The notes under the pieces were generated by a model. That model was not told where the DNA came from. It made no database searches and saw only the letters and a program-made list of their open reading frames with translations. Below are positions 26,102 through 34,761 of a stretch of DNA of 64,000 bases, in pieces. Position 1 is the first letter of the stretch. Each line of letters begins with the position of its first letter. The position numbers were made by a program, and so were the translations under genes. Source of the stretch: an uncultured Victivallales bacterium. Lineage in GTDB: Bacteria; Verrucomicrobiota; Lentisphaeria; Victivallales; UBA1829. Location of the stretch: positions 124,001-188,000 of the forward strand of contig CALXRI010000002.1 of assembly GCA_944390795.1 (NCBI GenBank), given 5' to 3'.

Positions 26102-26956
26102 ATGAAATTCATCGACGCGCACGCGCATCTGACGCACAAGGCAAAAGGGATCGACCGGATCGTGGAATCCGGCGTGTTCGAGCAGATCTGGCTGATGGAC
26201 CTCTCCGGCATCGGGCGCCTGGGCGACGTCCTCTTCGCCACGCGGGAGGAACTTCTCGAGACGGTCCGGCGCTACGACGGATTCTTCCTCGCCTTCGGCT
26301 TTCTGGATCCGGATCACGACACTCCGGAAACGATCGACCGCCTCCGCGATTCGGGCTTTGTCGGGCTGAAGCCATATAAACAGCTTCATCCCTACAACCA
26401 TGAAGCGTATTATCCGCTGTATGAACGGGCGCAGGCGCTCGGCATGCCGATTCTCTTTCATACCGGCCTGATCGCGCACGGGACGCCTTACGATCCGGCG
26501 CATCCGCACGCGTTCGGACCGGAAAACATGCGCCCGATCCATCTCGCCGGCATTGCGGAGGCGTTTCCGGAACTGCGGATCATCGCGGGGCATCAGGGGT
26601 ATCCGTTTCTGGAGGAGATGCAGCACAATCTCTATTATTACAGGAACATCCGCTGCGACGTGAGCGGCTATCTGCGCTCCGTGGACGCGCTGCGGGAGAT
26701 TCTGGACCGGCGCGCGCACGACGGCACGGACCGCTTCTTCAATGAGAAAATGCACTTCGCCACGGATGAATTCTACGGCATCGGGGAATCCAACGGACGC
26801 GCGCTGCGCCTCGCGGAATTCTGGAAACTTTATTTCGAATTCGTCGGCGGACTTTACTACCGCTGGGGCCTGCCGGAAGAGCAGGAAAAATTCTTCCGGG
26901 GCAACGCAATTGCGCTCCGCACGGAATTCATGAAAAAACAGGGAAGGGAAAAATGA
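26102..26956 (+). CDS. Amidohydrolase-2 family metal-dependent hydrolase
   Basis: This 284-residue TIM-barrel protein begins with the metal-binding DAHAHL. Other metal or active-site blocks are GLKPYK, ILFHTGL near residue 117, IIAGHQGYPF near 162 and FATDEFYG near 220. Amidohydrolase-2 members hydrolyse lactones, amides or decarboxylate acids; here the neighbours (NagB-like and Gfo/Idh) suggest a sugar lactone or amino-sugar step. It follows the NagB gene by 13 bp and overlaps the next gene by ATGA (26953-26956). Confidence 0.87.
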   Translation: MKFIDAHAHLTHKAKGIDRIVESGVFEQIWLMDLSGIGRLGDVLFATREELLETVRRYDGFFLAFGFLDPDHDTPETIDRLRDSGFVGLKPYKQLHPYNHEAYYPLYERAQALGMPILFHTGLIAHGTPYDPAHPHAFGPENMRPIHLAGIAEAFPELRIIAGHQGYPFLEEMQHNLYYYRNIRCDVSGYLRSVDALREILDRRAHDGTDRFFNEKMHFATDEFYGIGESNGRALRLAEFWKLYFEFVGGLYYRWGLPEEQEKFFRGNAIALRTEFMKKQGREK

Positions 26957-28134
26957 AGAAAACCGGGATCGGACTGATCGGTGCGGATTTTTCGCTCCGC
27001 GCGGCCCTCATCGAATGCAACTATCCGCGCGACAGGGCGGAAATGGCCGCGGTCTGCGACCGCAACCCGGAAATGCTGGAACGCTACCGGAGGGAACATC
27101 CGGATTCCGGCGCGCATCTGTATTCCTCCTATCCGGAACTGATCGCGGACCCGGCAGTCGACGCGGTCTGCGTCATGGTGCGCGACCAGTATCACGAGGA
27201 AATCGCAGTTGCAGCGCTGGAGGCGGGCAAGGCGGTTTATCTGGAAAAACCCATGGCGCTCACCGTGGAAGGATGCGACAGAATTCTGGAAACCGCCTTC
27301 CGCACGGGAAGCAGACTCTTTGTCGGACACAACATGCGCTACGTTCCCTCGATCCTCAAAATGAAAGAGGTCATCGACTCGGGAATCATCGGGGAGATCC
27401 AGTGCGCCTGGGTGCGGCACTTCATCAATTACGGAAGCTGCTACTTCCGCCACTGGTGCGCGCGGCAGGAAACCTGCAACGGGCTTCTCCTCCAGAAGGG
27501 GGCGCACGACATCGACGTGATCCACTGGCTCGCGGGGGGATACACCTCCCGCGTCACCGGAATGGGAAAACTCTCGGTCTACAACCGCACGAAAGACCGC
27601 CTGAAAGAGGGCGAGGCGCCCGACCGCAAGGCCTCCTGGAAGGCGGACTGCTGGCCGCCGCTTAGCTTGAAGGGACTGGATCCCGGACTGAACGTCGAAG
27701 ATCACAACATGATTCTGATGCAGCTGGACAACGGCGTTCAGGCCTCCTACGAACAGTGCATGTATGCGCCGGATTCGGAACGGAACTACACCTTCATCGG
27801 CACCTGCGGACGCGTCGAAAACATTGGGGATTTCGGAGACTGCCAGGTGCACGTGTGGACACGCCGCGGATTGCGCCGCGATCCGGACATCATCTATCAC
27901 CTCAAAGCCGGCGACGGCGGACACGGCGGATCGGATCCGAATATCGTCAAGGCGTTTTTCGATTTCATCCGGGACGGCAGAAATCCGGTTGTTTCCCCGG
28001 TCGCCGCGCGAAACGCGGTCGCGGCTGGCGCCCTTGCGCATTATTCCATGCGCCACGGCAATATCCCGATGGACATCCCGCCGCTCCGCCCGGAACTCGT
28101 CGAATATTTCGCCGCCGGACAAAAGCCCCGCTGA
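26953..28134 (+). CDS. Gfo/Idh/MocA-family oxidoreductase
   Basis: This 393-residue protein has an N-terminal Rossmann domain (GIGLIGADFSLRAALIE, DAVCVMVRDQYHEEIA) and the family EKP motif (VYLEKPMAL) near residue 98. The C-terminal alpha/beta domain contains the substrate block GAHDIDVIHWLAGG. Such enzymes oxidise or epimerise sugars and inositols with NAD(P). Translational coupling with the amidohydrolase (4-bp overlap) suggests consecutive steps. The exact sugar is unknown. A strong terminator follows at 28167. Confidence 0.92.
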   Translation: MKKTGIGLIGADFSLRAALIECNYPRDRAEMAAVCDRNPEMLERYRREHPDSGAHLYSSYPELIADPAVDAVCVMVRDQYHEEIAVAALEAGKAVYLEKPMALTVEGCDRILETAFRTGSRLFVGHNMRYVPSILKMKEVIDSGIIGEIQCAWVRHFINYGSCYFRHWCARQETCNGLLLQKGAHDIDVIHWLAGGYTSRVTGMGKLSVYNRTKDRLKEGEAPDRKASWKADCWPPLSLKGLDPGLNVEDHNMILMQLDNGVQASYEQCMYAPDSERNYTFIGTCGRVENIGDFGDCQVHVWTRRGLRRDPDIIYHLKAGDGGHGGSDPNIVKAFFDFIRDGRNPVVSPVAARNAVAAGALAHYSMRHGNIPMDIPPLRPELVEYFAAGQKPR

Positions 28135-28166
28135 GTCTCTTCCCCGGCAGCAGTGTATCCGAAAAG

Positions 28167-28196
28167 AAAAAACGCCGCGGGACTGCGGCGTTTTTT
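28167..28196. terminator. Bidirectional terminator between two Gfo/Idh genes
   Basis: AACGCCGC and GCGGCGTT (28171-28178 with 28185-28192) make an 8-bp GC-rich stem, with A-rich sequence before and TTTT after. It can end transcripts from both sides, because the gene on the right runs on the minus strand. Confidence 0.92.
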
Positions 28197-28222
28197 CTGC
28201 GTGGAGCGCGTTTGCAAAAGGC

Positions 28223-29389
28223 TCAGAAGGAGGAAGAGAATCCGTCCGGATTTCCGGCCGCGGAAACACTCTTCTTCCGGTAGCGGGAAGTCTCGACCAG
28301 TTTCCCGAGACGGGCGGCATATTCGGCGGAATCAATCGGCAGCGTCACAGTCTCCTCCTTCCATCCGGAAAGGAGCATGGCATTGCCGAGCTCCAGCGCG
28401 TTGATTCCCTCCTCCATCGGCGCCAGAAGTTCCGCACCGTGAAGGATCGCCTCGGCAACGTTCTCCACAATCAGCTTGTGCGGCGTCGGGCTGCCGGGAG
28501 CGACGGGGATCTCGCATTGCCAGATGTCAGGAAGACCGAACGCCTTGTCCGTCGTCTTGCAGAAAATCCCCGTCTCGACTTCATTGCGCTTGAATTCCAG
28601 GCGTCCGTCCTCATACACCAGGCGGCCGCGTTCCGCCATGATCTCCAGACGGTTCGTCCCGGGGATCTCGCCGGTGGACGCGATGAAGTTTCCGGTCTTT
28701 CCGTCCGGATATTCCAGATAGGCGTTGACTTCGTCCTCCACCTCGATGTCATGATATTTGCCGAATTTGGCCGTGGCGCGCACCTTGCACGGCATCCCGA
28801 AGAACCACTGCATCAGGTCGAGCTGATGGGGGCACTGGTTCAGAAGAACGCCGCCGCCCTCCCCGCGCCAGCTCGCGCGCCAGTCTCCGGAATCATAATA
28901 GTGCTGCGAGCGGAACCAGTCGGTGATGATCCAGTTCACGCGCGAGATCTTCCCGAGTTCGCCGGAATCGATCATCTGCTTGATTTTCTTATGTGCCGGG
29001 ATGGTGCGCTGGTTGAACATCGCGGACTTCTTGAGTTCCGGATATTTCTTCGCCTCGGCGATCATGCGTTCCGCTTCCGCCTTGTGCACGGCGATCGGCT
29101 TTTCCACGATGATGTGTTTGCCCTGCCGCATGGCAAGAATCGCCAGATCGGGATGGGAATAGTGCGGCACGGAAATCACGACCGCGTCGATGTCGGCTTC
29201 TTTTAAAAACTTCTCCGGATCGGTGAAGAGCTTCAGCTTCGCCCGGATTCCCTCGTCAATGCGCTTGAACGCCTCCGGATTGATGTCGCAGACAGCCGTC
29301 AGCTCGCAGTTTTTCAGATTGCTGATGTTCACCACATGGGCGCTGCCCATGTTGCCGATGCCGATGATGCCGAATTTGACCTTTTCCAT
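28223..29389 (-). CDS. Gfo/Idh/MocA-family oxidoreductase
   Basis: This 388-residue protein has an NAD-binding GIIGIGNMGSAHVVN at the N-terminus, IVEKPIAVHK as the EKP motif near residue 95 and a substrate-side block (LLNQCPHQLDLMQWFFGMP). The domain order and length match Gfo/Idh family sugar or inositol dehydrogenases such as IolG and its relatives. It stands alone on the minus strand and converges on the other Gfo/Idh gene, from which it differs clearly. The ATG at 29389 follows an AGGAG SD. It could supply the missing dehydrogenase step for the IolB cluster, though they are separated by the lactate operon. Confidence 0.9.
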   Translation of the reverse strand: MEKVKFGIIGIGNMGSAHVVNISNLKNCELTAVCDINPEAFKRIDEGIRAKLKLFTDPEKFLKEADIDAVVISVPHYSHPDLAILAMRQGKHIIVEKPIAVHKAEAERMIAEAKKYPELKKSAMFNQRTIPAHKKIKQMIDSGELGKISRVNWIITDWFRSQHYYDSGDWRASWRGEGGGVLLNQCPHQLDLMQWFFGMPCKVRATAKFGKYHDIEVEDEVNAYLEYPDGKTGNFIASTGEIPGTNRLEIMAERGRLVYEDGRLEFKRNEVETGIFCKTTDKAFGLPDIWQCEIPVAPGSPTPHKLIVENVAEAILHGAELLAPMEEGINALELGNAMLLSGWKEETVTLPIDSAEYAARLGKLVETSRYRKKSVSAAGNPDGFSSSF

Positions 29390-29437
29390 GAAAATCGCTC
29401 CTGTTTTCCTCCTTGGTGATGCTGGAATCATCCTCTT

Positions 29438-29466
29438 ACAATACAGCGGCACTTTGGGAAAGCCAA
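29438..29466 (-). promoter_or_regulatory. Promoter of the minus-strand Gfo/Idh gene
   Basis: On the minus strand, -35 TTGGCT (29466-29461) and -10 TATTGT (29443-29438) have a 17-bp spacer, about 50 bases before the ATG. The remaining 29467-29678 stretch is AT-rich, holds no gene, and contains no clear strong terminator for the lactate operon. Confidence 0.5.
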
Positions 29467-29678
29467 GGGGGAAGACGCGGCTTTTCCGGTAAAAAGTTAT
29501 CTCCTTATCTGTCCGGAATGAGATAAAAAAATATTTTTTATACCGGATGGAATTTCCAAAACGCGAAATAAGCTTGTATTCTTGTATTTTTTTTCAATAC
29601 GATAAAAATCCAAAAGCAAAATCTGTCTGCGGATTTCAGGCCGCATGCAGAAAGGAACTCGGCAGGGAAGACGGAGCG

Positions 29679-31082
29679 TCACAGCTCGAACACCTTGCCG
29701 GGATTGAGAATGTTCTTCGGATCGAACGCCCGCTTGATCCCGCGCATCAGCCCGATCTGCTCCGGAGCGAGCGACCGCGCCAGATACGGCTTCTTCGCAA
29801 AGCCGATTCCGTGTTCGCCGGAGACCTGGCCGCCGAGTTCGTGCGCGCGGCCGTAAAGATCGTCGAACACGGCCGAGAGCTTCCGTTTCCAGGCGGATTC
29901 GTCAAGCGCGTCGCGCAGGATGTAGATGTGCAGGTTTCCGTCCCCCGCATGACCGAACGAGCGGATGCGCACGCCGTGCTTTTTCTGCAGCGACGAGGCG
30001 AAAGTGATGAACTCCGCCACATGAATGCGCGGGACGACGACGTCGCACTCGTCCATTTCCGTCGTGGACGCCTTGATCGCCTCCAGAAACGCGCCGCGCG
30101 CCGCCCAGAGCGACTCGTTGCGTTCATCCGTGTCGGAAAGGAAAACGTCGAGCGCGCCGAGCTCCAGACAGCGTGCCGCGACTGCATGAAAGGCCAGATC
30201 GACCTCCTCGGGGCTCATTCCGTCGAAGGTCAGAAGCAGATACGCGTCCGCGCTGTTGTCGGGGAACTTGCGGTTGAGGAACTCTTCCGCGGCGAGAATC
30301 ACTTCCCGCTCCATGAACTCGACGGCGGTCGGTACGGAACTAGTCTTGATGACCTCCGGAACAGCCGAAATTGCGGAGTTCAGATCGGGAAACGGGACCA
30401 GCAGACTGATCTTGTGCTTCGGAAGCGGAATCAGGCGCAGAATGATCTTCGTAATCACGCCGAGCGTCCCTTCGGAACCGACAAACAGATCCTTGAGGTC
30501 ATAGCCGGAACTGTTCTTCACGATCTTTCCGCCGAGTTCAATCACGCTCCCGTCCGGCAGCACGACTTCAAGTCCCCGCACATAGTCGCGCGTGATTCCG
30601 TATTTGACCGCGCGCATTCCGCCCGCGTTCGTATTGACATTTCCGCCGATCGTCGCCGTTTTCTCGCCCGGATCCGGCGGATAGAAGAGGTTGTGCTCCT
30701 CCACGTATTTCCCGATGTCCATCAGAAGGACGCCCGGCTCGAGCGTCAGCGTCATGTTGACCTCATCCAGCTCCAGAAAGCGGTTCATCGCGCAGAAGTC
30801 AAGGAGAATCCCTCCGCAGAGCGCGACGGAGGCTCCGACCAGGCCGGTCCCCTGCCCGCGCGGCGTCACGGGAATGCTGTTTTCATACGCGTAGCGCATG
30901 ATCCGGGAGACCTCGTCCGTCGAAAGCACCTTCACAAGCGCTTCGGGTTCGCGCCGGATGCCGCCGAGCTCGTCATGCCAGTAGTCCTCGCCGATTTCGC
31001 CGCGGACGCTCACGCGCTCCGGGCAGACGGAACGGAGAAAGTCGAAGTCTTCCTGCTCCATTTTCTTATATTTCATATCCAT
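29679..31082 (-). CDS. lctD: FAD-linked lactate/glycolate dehydrogenase, LctD-like
   Basis: This 467-residue flavoprotein belongs to the GlcD/LctD family. The FAD_binding_4 domain is visible: [38 protein letters not shown] and [15 protein letters not shown]. It is followed by FAD-oxidase_C with the [13 protein letters not shown] and [10 protein letters not shown] blocks. In Acetobacterium woodii the LctD subunit works with EtfB/EtfA, coupling lactate oxidation by NAD+ to oxidation of reduced ferredoxin (electron confurcation). Here it lies 3 bp after an etfA with a ferredoxin-like domain and in the same operon as larA, which supports that assignment over a respiratory glycolate oxidase. Confidence 0.88.
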   Translation of the reverse strand: MDMKYKKMEQEDFDFLRSVCPERVSVRGEIGEDYWHDELGGIRREPEALVKVLSTDEVSRIMRYAYENSIPVTPRGQGTGLVGASVALCGGILLDFCAMNRFLELDEVNMTLTLEPGVLLMDIGKYVEEHNLFYPPDPGEKTATIGGNVNTNAGGMRAVKYGITRDYVRGLEVVLPDGSVIELGGKIVKNSSGYDLKDLFVGSEGTLGVITKIILRLIPLPKHKISLLVPFPDLNSAISAVPEVIKTSSVPTAVEFMEREVILAAEEFLNRKFPDNSADAYLLLTFDGMSPEEVDLAFHAVAARCLELGALDVFLSDTDERNESLWAARGAFLEAIKASTTEMDECDVVVPRIHVAEFITFASSLQKKHGVRIRSFGHAGDGNLHIYILRDALDESAWKRKLSAVFDDLYGRAHELGGQVSGEHGIGFAKKPYLARSLAPEQIGLMRGIKRAFDPKNILNPGKVFEL

Positions 31083-31085
31083 TGT

Positions 31086-32366
31086 TCACGCACCCTTTCC
31101 CTTCGCCGCCTTGATTTTTCCAATGAGTTCCGGCACAATCCTGTAGACGTCCCCGACGATCCCGATGTGCGCGATGTTGAATATCGGCGCATTCGGATCG
31201 GTGTTGATCGCCACGATGCATTCGCTGCCGTTCATGCCGGCGGCGAACTGCACCGCGCCGGAGACCGCGCAGGTCAGGATGAGTTTCGGCTTGACCGTGC
31301 GTCCGCTGAGCCCGATCTGGCGCCGCGCGTCGATCCATCCGGCTTCCACCATCGCGCGCGTCGAGCCGAGCTGGCCGCCGAGGAGCCCGGCCAGTTCCTC
31401 CAGCATGGCGATGTCCTCGGGCTTCTTGAGGCCGCGCCCCGCAACCACGATCACATCGGCGTCCTCGATTCCGCGTTCGCTCTGCTTGCGGCGCATCGAG
31501 AGGAATTCGATTCCGGAAGCAAGACGCCGCGCGTCGAGCTTGCCGGATATGAATTTCGCATGCGGGGCGGTCTTCTCCGGCATGGCGAAAACTTTATAGC
31601 GCACGGTGGCGAACTGCGGACGATGCCGCGGCGTGCGGATGTGCGCCATGATGTTTCCGCCGTAAGCGGGGCGGATCTGATCGAGATCCGTATTCTTCTG
31701 AATGTCCAGGACCGTGCAGTCCGCCGTCAGCCCGGAACGGAAGCGCGCCGCCGCGCGGGGGGCAAGCGATCGCCCGACAGAAGTTCCCCCGACCAGCACG
31801 ACGGAGGGTTTCACATACGAAATAAACTCCTCCAGGGCCGCGCAATAGGGTTCGATCCGGAAGTGCGCAAGCTCCTCCTGATCGTAAAGATAAATTTCAT
31901 CCGCGCCGTATTCCGCAAGCGAGGCCGCCGCCTTCGCAAGATTGTGTCCGATGAGAAGACAGCACACCTTCTGAGAGACCTTCCCGGCAAGCTCCCGCGC
32001 CTTTCCGAGCAGCTCCAGCGTGACCGGATGGACGGAGGATCCGACCATCTCCGCAACCACGGCGATTCCGTTCCACTGCGTCTTGTCCGCGCCGGAAGAG
32101 GCGTCATCCTCAACATATTCAAAAATGCCGTCGCCCTTTTTGCAGCAGATTCGGCACATGCGGCAGGCGGCGTTGATTGAAAGTTCGCCGTTGACGTAGT
32201 CGATCGCGCCGAACGGGCAGAGCGCCTGAAGTTTCTTCACGTCGGTCACTTTCCCGTCATGCAGCACGACTTCGCCGAGATTCAGCGCTCCCGTGCCGAA
32301 CGGAAACTGCGCGTTGAGTTTCTTTTCGTCCGTGACCCGTTCCTGATGGATGATGATCTTTGCCAT
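31086..32366 (-). CDS. etfA: Electron-transfer flavoprotein alpha with N-terminal ferredoxin domain
   Basis: This 426-residue protein has an N-terminal Fe-S domain with Cys50 (LCPFGAI) and a CxxCxxCC cluster (Cys68, 71, 74, 75: ACRMCRICC), giving ligands for a 4Fe-4S cluster. The rest is EtfA: the FAD-binding C-terminal block has VVAGRGLKKPEDIAML, GLSGRTVKPKL and INTDPNAPIFNIAHIGIVGD. This Fd-EtfA architecture is the hallmark of LctC in the bifurcating lactate dehydrogenase of Acetobacterium. It follows etfB by 4 bp and precedes lctD by 3 bp. Confidence 0.92.
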   Translation of the reverse strand: MAKIIIHQERVTDEKKLNAQFPFGTGALNLGEVVLHDGKVTDVKKLQALCPFGAIDYVNGELSINAACRMCRICCKKGDGIFEYVEDDASSGADKTQWNGIAVVAEMVGSSVHPVTLELLGKARELAGKVSQKVCCLLIGHNLAKAAASLAEYGADEIYLYDQEELAHFRIEPYCAALEEFISYVKPSVVLVGGTSVGRSLAPRAAARFRSGLTADCTVLDIQKNTDLDQIRPAYGGNIMAHIRTPRHRPQFATVRYKVFAMPEKTAPHAKFISGKLDARRLASGIEFLSMRRKQSERGIEDADVIVVAGRGLKKPEDIAMLEELAGLLGGQLGSTRAMVEAGWIDARRQIGLSGRTVKPKLILTCAVSGAVQFAAGMNGSECIVAINTDPNAPIFNIAHIGIVGDVYRIVPELIGKIKAAKGKGA

Positions 32367-32370
32367 CGCT

Positions 32371-33174
32371 TCACCTCAACTCGCTGAGAAACCGTTTTTC
32401 TTCGAGAAACGCGCAGAGCTTCCCGGCGAGCATTTCACCTTCGCCCGTCCAGGTCTCCTTCTCCGTCTTGATCTCCGGGGGAAAAATCCGCTGCACCTGG
32501 GTCGGGGAACCGTTCAGGCCGTAATGGGATTCGTCCCGGTCGGGGAGATCGTCCAGCGAGAAACAGGTGATTTTCCTGTCCGCTGTGGCAAGTTTGCGCC
32601 GGAACGAGGGAAGACGCGGCTCGAAAATACCCTTTTCCACGGTCAGGAGACAGGGAAGCTTCATGCGGACATCCACCACATGAAGCGGGATTTCCGCCTC
32701 GACGTCAAGTTTGCCTTCCTCCTGCATTCCGAGAAACTTCGTCACATTCGTCAGATGCGGAATGCCGAGAAACTCGGCAAGCTCCGCGCCGACCTGTGCA
32801 GTATCTCCGTCCGTGGTCTGCTTGCCGCAGAGGATCAGATCCCAGGCGCCGATCTTCCGGATCCCCTGCGACAGCGTGTAGGCGGTCGCCAGCACATCCG
32901 CACCGCCGAAACGCCGGTCGGAAAGAAGATACGCGTCGTCCGCGCCCATCATGAACGCTTCGCGCAGCACCTTTTCCGCCTGCGGCGGCCCCATCGTAAG
33001 GACCGAAATTCTTCCGCCGTGCCGTTCCCGGAGACGCATTGCGCTTTCCAGCGCGAAGAGATCGAACGGGTTCATTTTCGCGGCGACGCCGTCGCGCTTC
33101 AGGACCCCGGTCTTTTCATCAATTTCCACCTGCGCCGTTCCCGGCACCTGTTTGATGCAGACAATGATATTCAT
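32371..33174 (-). CDS. etfB: Electron-transfer flavoprotein beta subunit
   Basis: This 267-residue protein is a full EtfB: MNIIVCIKQVPGTA at the start, VLTMGPPQAEKVLREAFMMGADDAYLLSDRRFGGADVLATAYTL spread over residues about 55-100, and LILCGKQTTDGDTAQVGAELAE. The TMGPPQA and DGDTAQVG segments are typical of the bifurcating Etf group, in which EtfB carries the bifurcating FAD. The ATG at 33174 overlaps the larA stop (ATGA, 33171-33174). It pairs with the ferredoxin-domain EtfA directly downstream. Confidence 0.93.
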   Translation of the reverse strand: MNIIVCIKQVPGTAQVEIDEKTGVLKRDGVAAKMNPFDLFALESAMRLRERHGGRISVLTMGPPQAEKVLREAFMMGADDAYLLSDRRFGGADVLATAYTLSQGIRKIGAWDLILCGKQTTDGDTAQVGAELAEFLGIPHLTNVTKFLGMQEEGKLDVEAEIPLHVVDVRMKLPCLLTVEKGIFEPRLPSFRRKLATADRKITCFSLDDLPDRDESHYGLNGSPTQVQRIFPPEIKTEKETWTGEGEMLAGKLCAFLEEKRFLSELR

Positions 33175-34514
33175 TTTTCTTCCTTTTTCCCGACAAGTGT
33201 ATTGCATCCGCGCCGGATCGGCGTCCGTCGCGCCTTGAAGTCCTGTTGCATCCGGGCGATCACCGAAACCCCGTCCGGAATCGCCGCGACTTTCGCATCC
33301 GGCCCGCAGAGTTCAAAAGCCTTCGCAAGCGCCTCGTCAACCGAGGACGCGGCCGTTAGATGCATGGCATGAAGCATCCGGTGGTCGCAGTCTTTCGTCA
33401 CGACAATCACGGTATGCTTCACCAGAATGCGCGCGAGAATCTGATACTCCCACTGATCCGGTTCGGTCCGGTCCCGGGGGATGCGTGAAACCTCGTCCAG
33501 GATCTGCTGCGGCGTCCCTCCTGCAAGATGGCGGTAAAACGATTCCCCGCCGTGCCCGTCGCAGCAGCTCGCGCAGAGGATGATGACGCCGCCTTCGCGG
33601 CAGACCGCCTCCCCCGCCGTCATCCCCTTGACCGACTGATAGACATTCTGGTCGAGCGGATAGCCGCCGTTCCCTGTGATGACGATGTCGGCCTCCGGCA
33701 CCTCGATCCGGGCATGGCGCGAGAGATACTCCGTTCCGGCGCGGTGCGCAGCCACGGGATCGCCGGCAAACGCGGCGACAATCCGCTTTTCCGCATTGAT
33801 CACGACATTCACGATAAATGCCAGCTTCGCCGTTTTCGCCGCAAACAGCATGTCCTCGTGAATCGGATTGCCGTCCAGCACTCCGGTCCGCGCCTTCGGG
33901 TGCCGGATGAATTCCGCGCAGTGGTTCGCCAGAACCGTCCGGCGGGAGGCAATGCCGGGAAGCACGCTCTTGCGTCCGCCGGAAAATCCGGCAAAGAAAT
34001 GGGGTTCGATGAATCCTTCGGCGACGAGCAGCGAGGCCTCCGCGGCAAGGCGGTTGACAATCAGCTCTCCGCCGGAGGGAAGCGTCCCGATCCTTACGAG
34101 GCCGGATTCATCCGAGGAGTCGTGCACGACAATTCTCTCACGCCGGACAATTTCCGGACCGAACTTGTCCAGAAGCTCCGCCCCGGTCGTTCCGCGATGG
34201 AATCCGGTCGCGATCAGAATGGTGATCGCGATCGAGGGATTTCCCTTGCGCAGACGTGCAAGGATCTGCGGCATGAGAATACGGCTCGGAACCGGGCGCG
34301 TGTGATCGCTTGCGATGACGACCGCGTCGTTCACGCGCGAGGCGAGCTCTTCAAGTCCGGGCGAAGCGAACGGAGCATCCAGCGCCCGGGAAACCTCCGA
34401 AGTTTCATCACGGGCGGCCGCGGGAAGAGCCGCATGGAAACTTCCGAGAAAATTTTTCTCATCCACATGCCCCGTCAGCATGGTTTTCCCATAGGGAATG
34501 CTGATTTCCCGCAT
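33171..34514 (-). CDS. larA: Nickel-dependent lactate racemase LarA-like
   Basis: This 447-residue protein keeps the active-site residues of LarA at nearly the same numbers as in Lactiplantibacillus plantarum. The matches are SDHTRP (Asp70, Arg73), His106 in TGFHRGTT, His172 in EPHFFAG, Lys182 in GGRKSVLPG and His198. In LarA, Lys184 covalently binds the nickel-pincer nucleotide and the histidines act in hydride and proton transfer. It interconverts D- and L-lactate, or another 2-hydroxyacid, as LarA homologues vary. It heads the operon with etfB, etfA and lctD. The cofactor genes larB, larC and larE are not in this window. The ATG at 34514 has an AAAGGAAAG SD. Confidence 0.88.
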   Translation of the reverse strand: MREISIPYGKTMLTGHVDEKNFLGSFHAALPAAARDETSEVSRALDAPFASPGLEELASRVNDAVVIASDHTRPVPSRILMPQILARLRKGNPSIAITILIATGFHRGTTGAELLDKFGPEIVRRERIVVHDSSDESGLVRIGTLPSGGELIVNRLAAEASLLVAEGFIEPHFFAGFSGGRKSVLPGIASRRTVLANHCAEFIRHPKARTGVLDGNPIHEDMLFAAKTAKLAFIVNVVINAEKRIVAAFAGDPVAAHRAGTEYLSRHARIEVPEADIVITGNGGYPLDQNVYQSVKGMTAGEAVCREGGVIILCASCCDGHGGESFYRHLAGGTPQQILDEVSRIPRDRTEPDQWEYQILARILVKHTVIVVTKDCDHRMLHAMHLTAASSVDEALAKAFELCGPDAKVAAIPDGVSVIARMQQDFKARRTPIRRGCNTLVGKKEEK

Positions 34515-34605
34515 TGACCGCTTTCCTTTCCGCTTTGCAAAATTCCGCCTTACACTAGCTCCCGGAATGGATTTTTCAACCGGGGGAAAAGAAAAAGGGA
34601 TGATT

Positions 34606-34666
34606 TTCTCAGAAATTATCAAAATATTATCATTATATTTATCATTTATTTATCATAAAACAATCA
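34606..34666. repeat. Phased TTATCA hexamer array between lactate and iolB operons
   Basis: Exact TTATCA copies start at 34616, 34627, 34639 and 34650, spaced 11, 12 and 11 bp, so all lie on one face of the helix. Degenerate flanking copies (TTCTCA at 34606, CAATCA at 34661) keep the same phase. On the minus strand the unit reads TGATAA. The array lies between larA (start 34514) and the pfkB promoter at 34686 and could bind a cooperative regulator or bend the DNA. A TATAAT read on the minus strand (34637-34632) sits within the array as a possible -10 for larA. Confidence 0.7.
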
Positions 34667-34685
34667 AAAAACTTTCATTTCACTA

Positions 34686-34713
34686 TTGACAAACCCTTTT
34701 GCGAATGTATAAT
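34686..34713 (+). promoter_or_regulatory. Promoter of the pfkB-iolB operon
   Basis: A perfect -35 TTGACA (34686-34691) and a perfect -10 TATAAT (34708-34713) have a 16-bp spacer, about 50 bases before the PfkB start codon. The TTATCA array ends 20 bp upstream of the -35. Confidence 0.88.
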
Positions 34714-34761
34714 AAACGGCATGACGGAAGGAAACGAACGGAAACTCCAGGAAATTCTTAT

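Noticed and set aside
26102-29389. Two Gfo/Idh genes considered as a recent duplication
   Set aside because: Their sequences differ throughout, they are in opposite orientation and are separated by a terminator; no shared flanking repeats are seen.
29547-32180. 877-residue plus-strand reading frame opposite lctD and etfA
   Set aside because: It mirrors two clear flavoprotein genes on the minus strand; no motif of its own.
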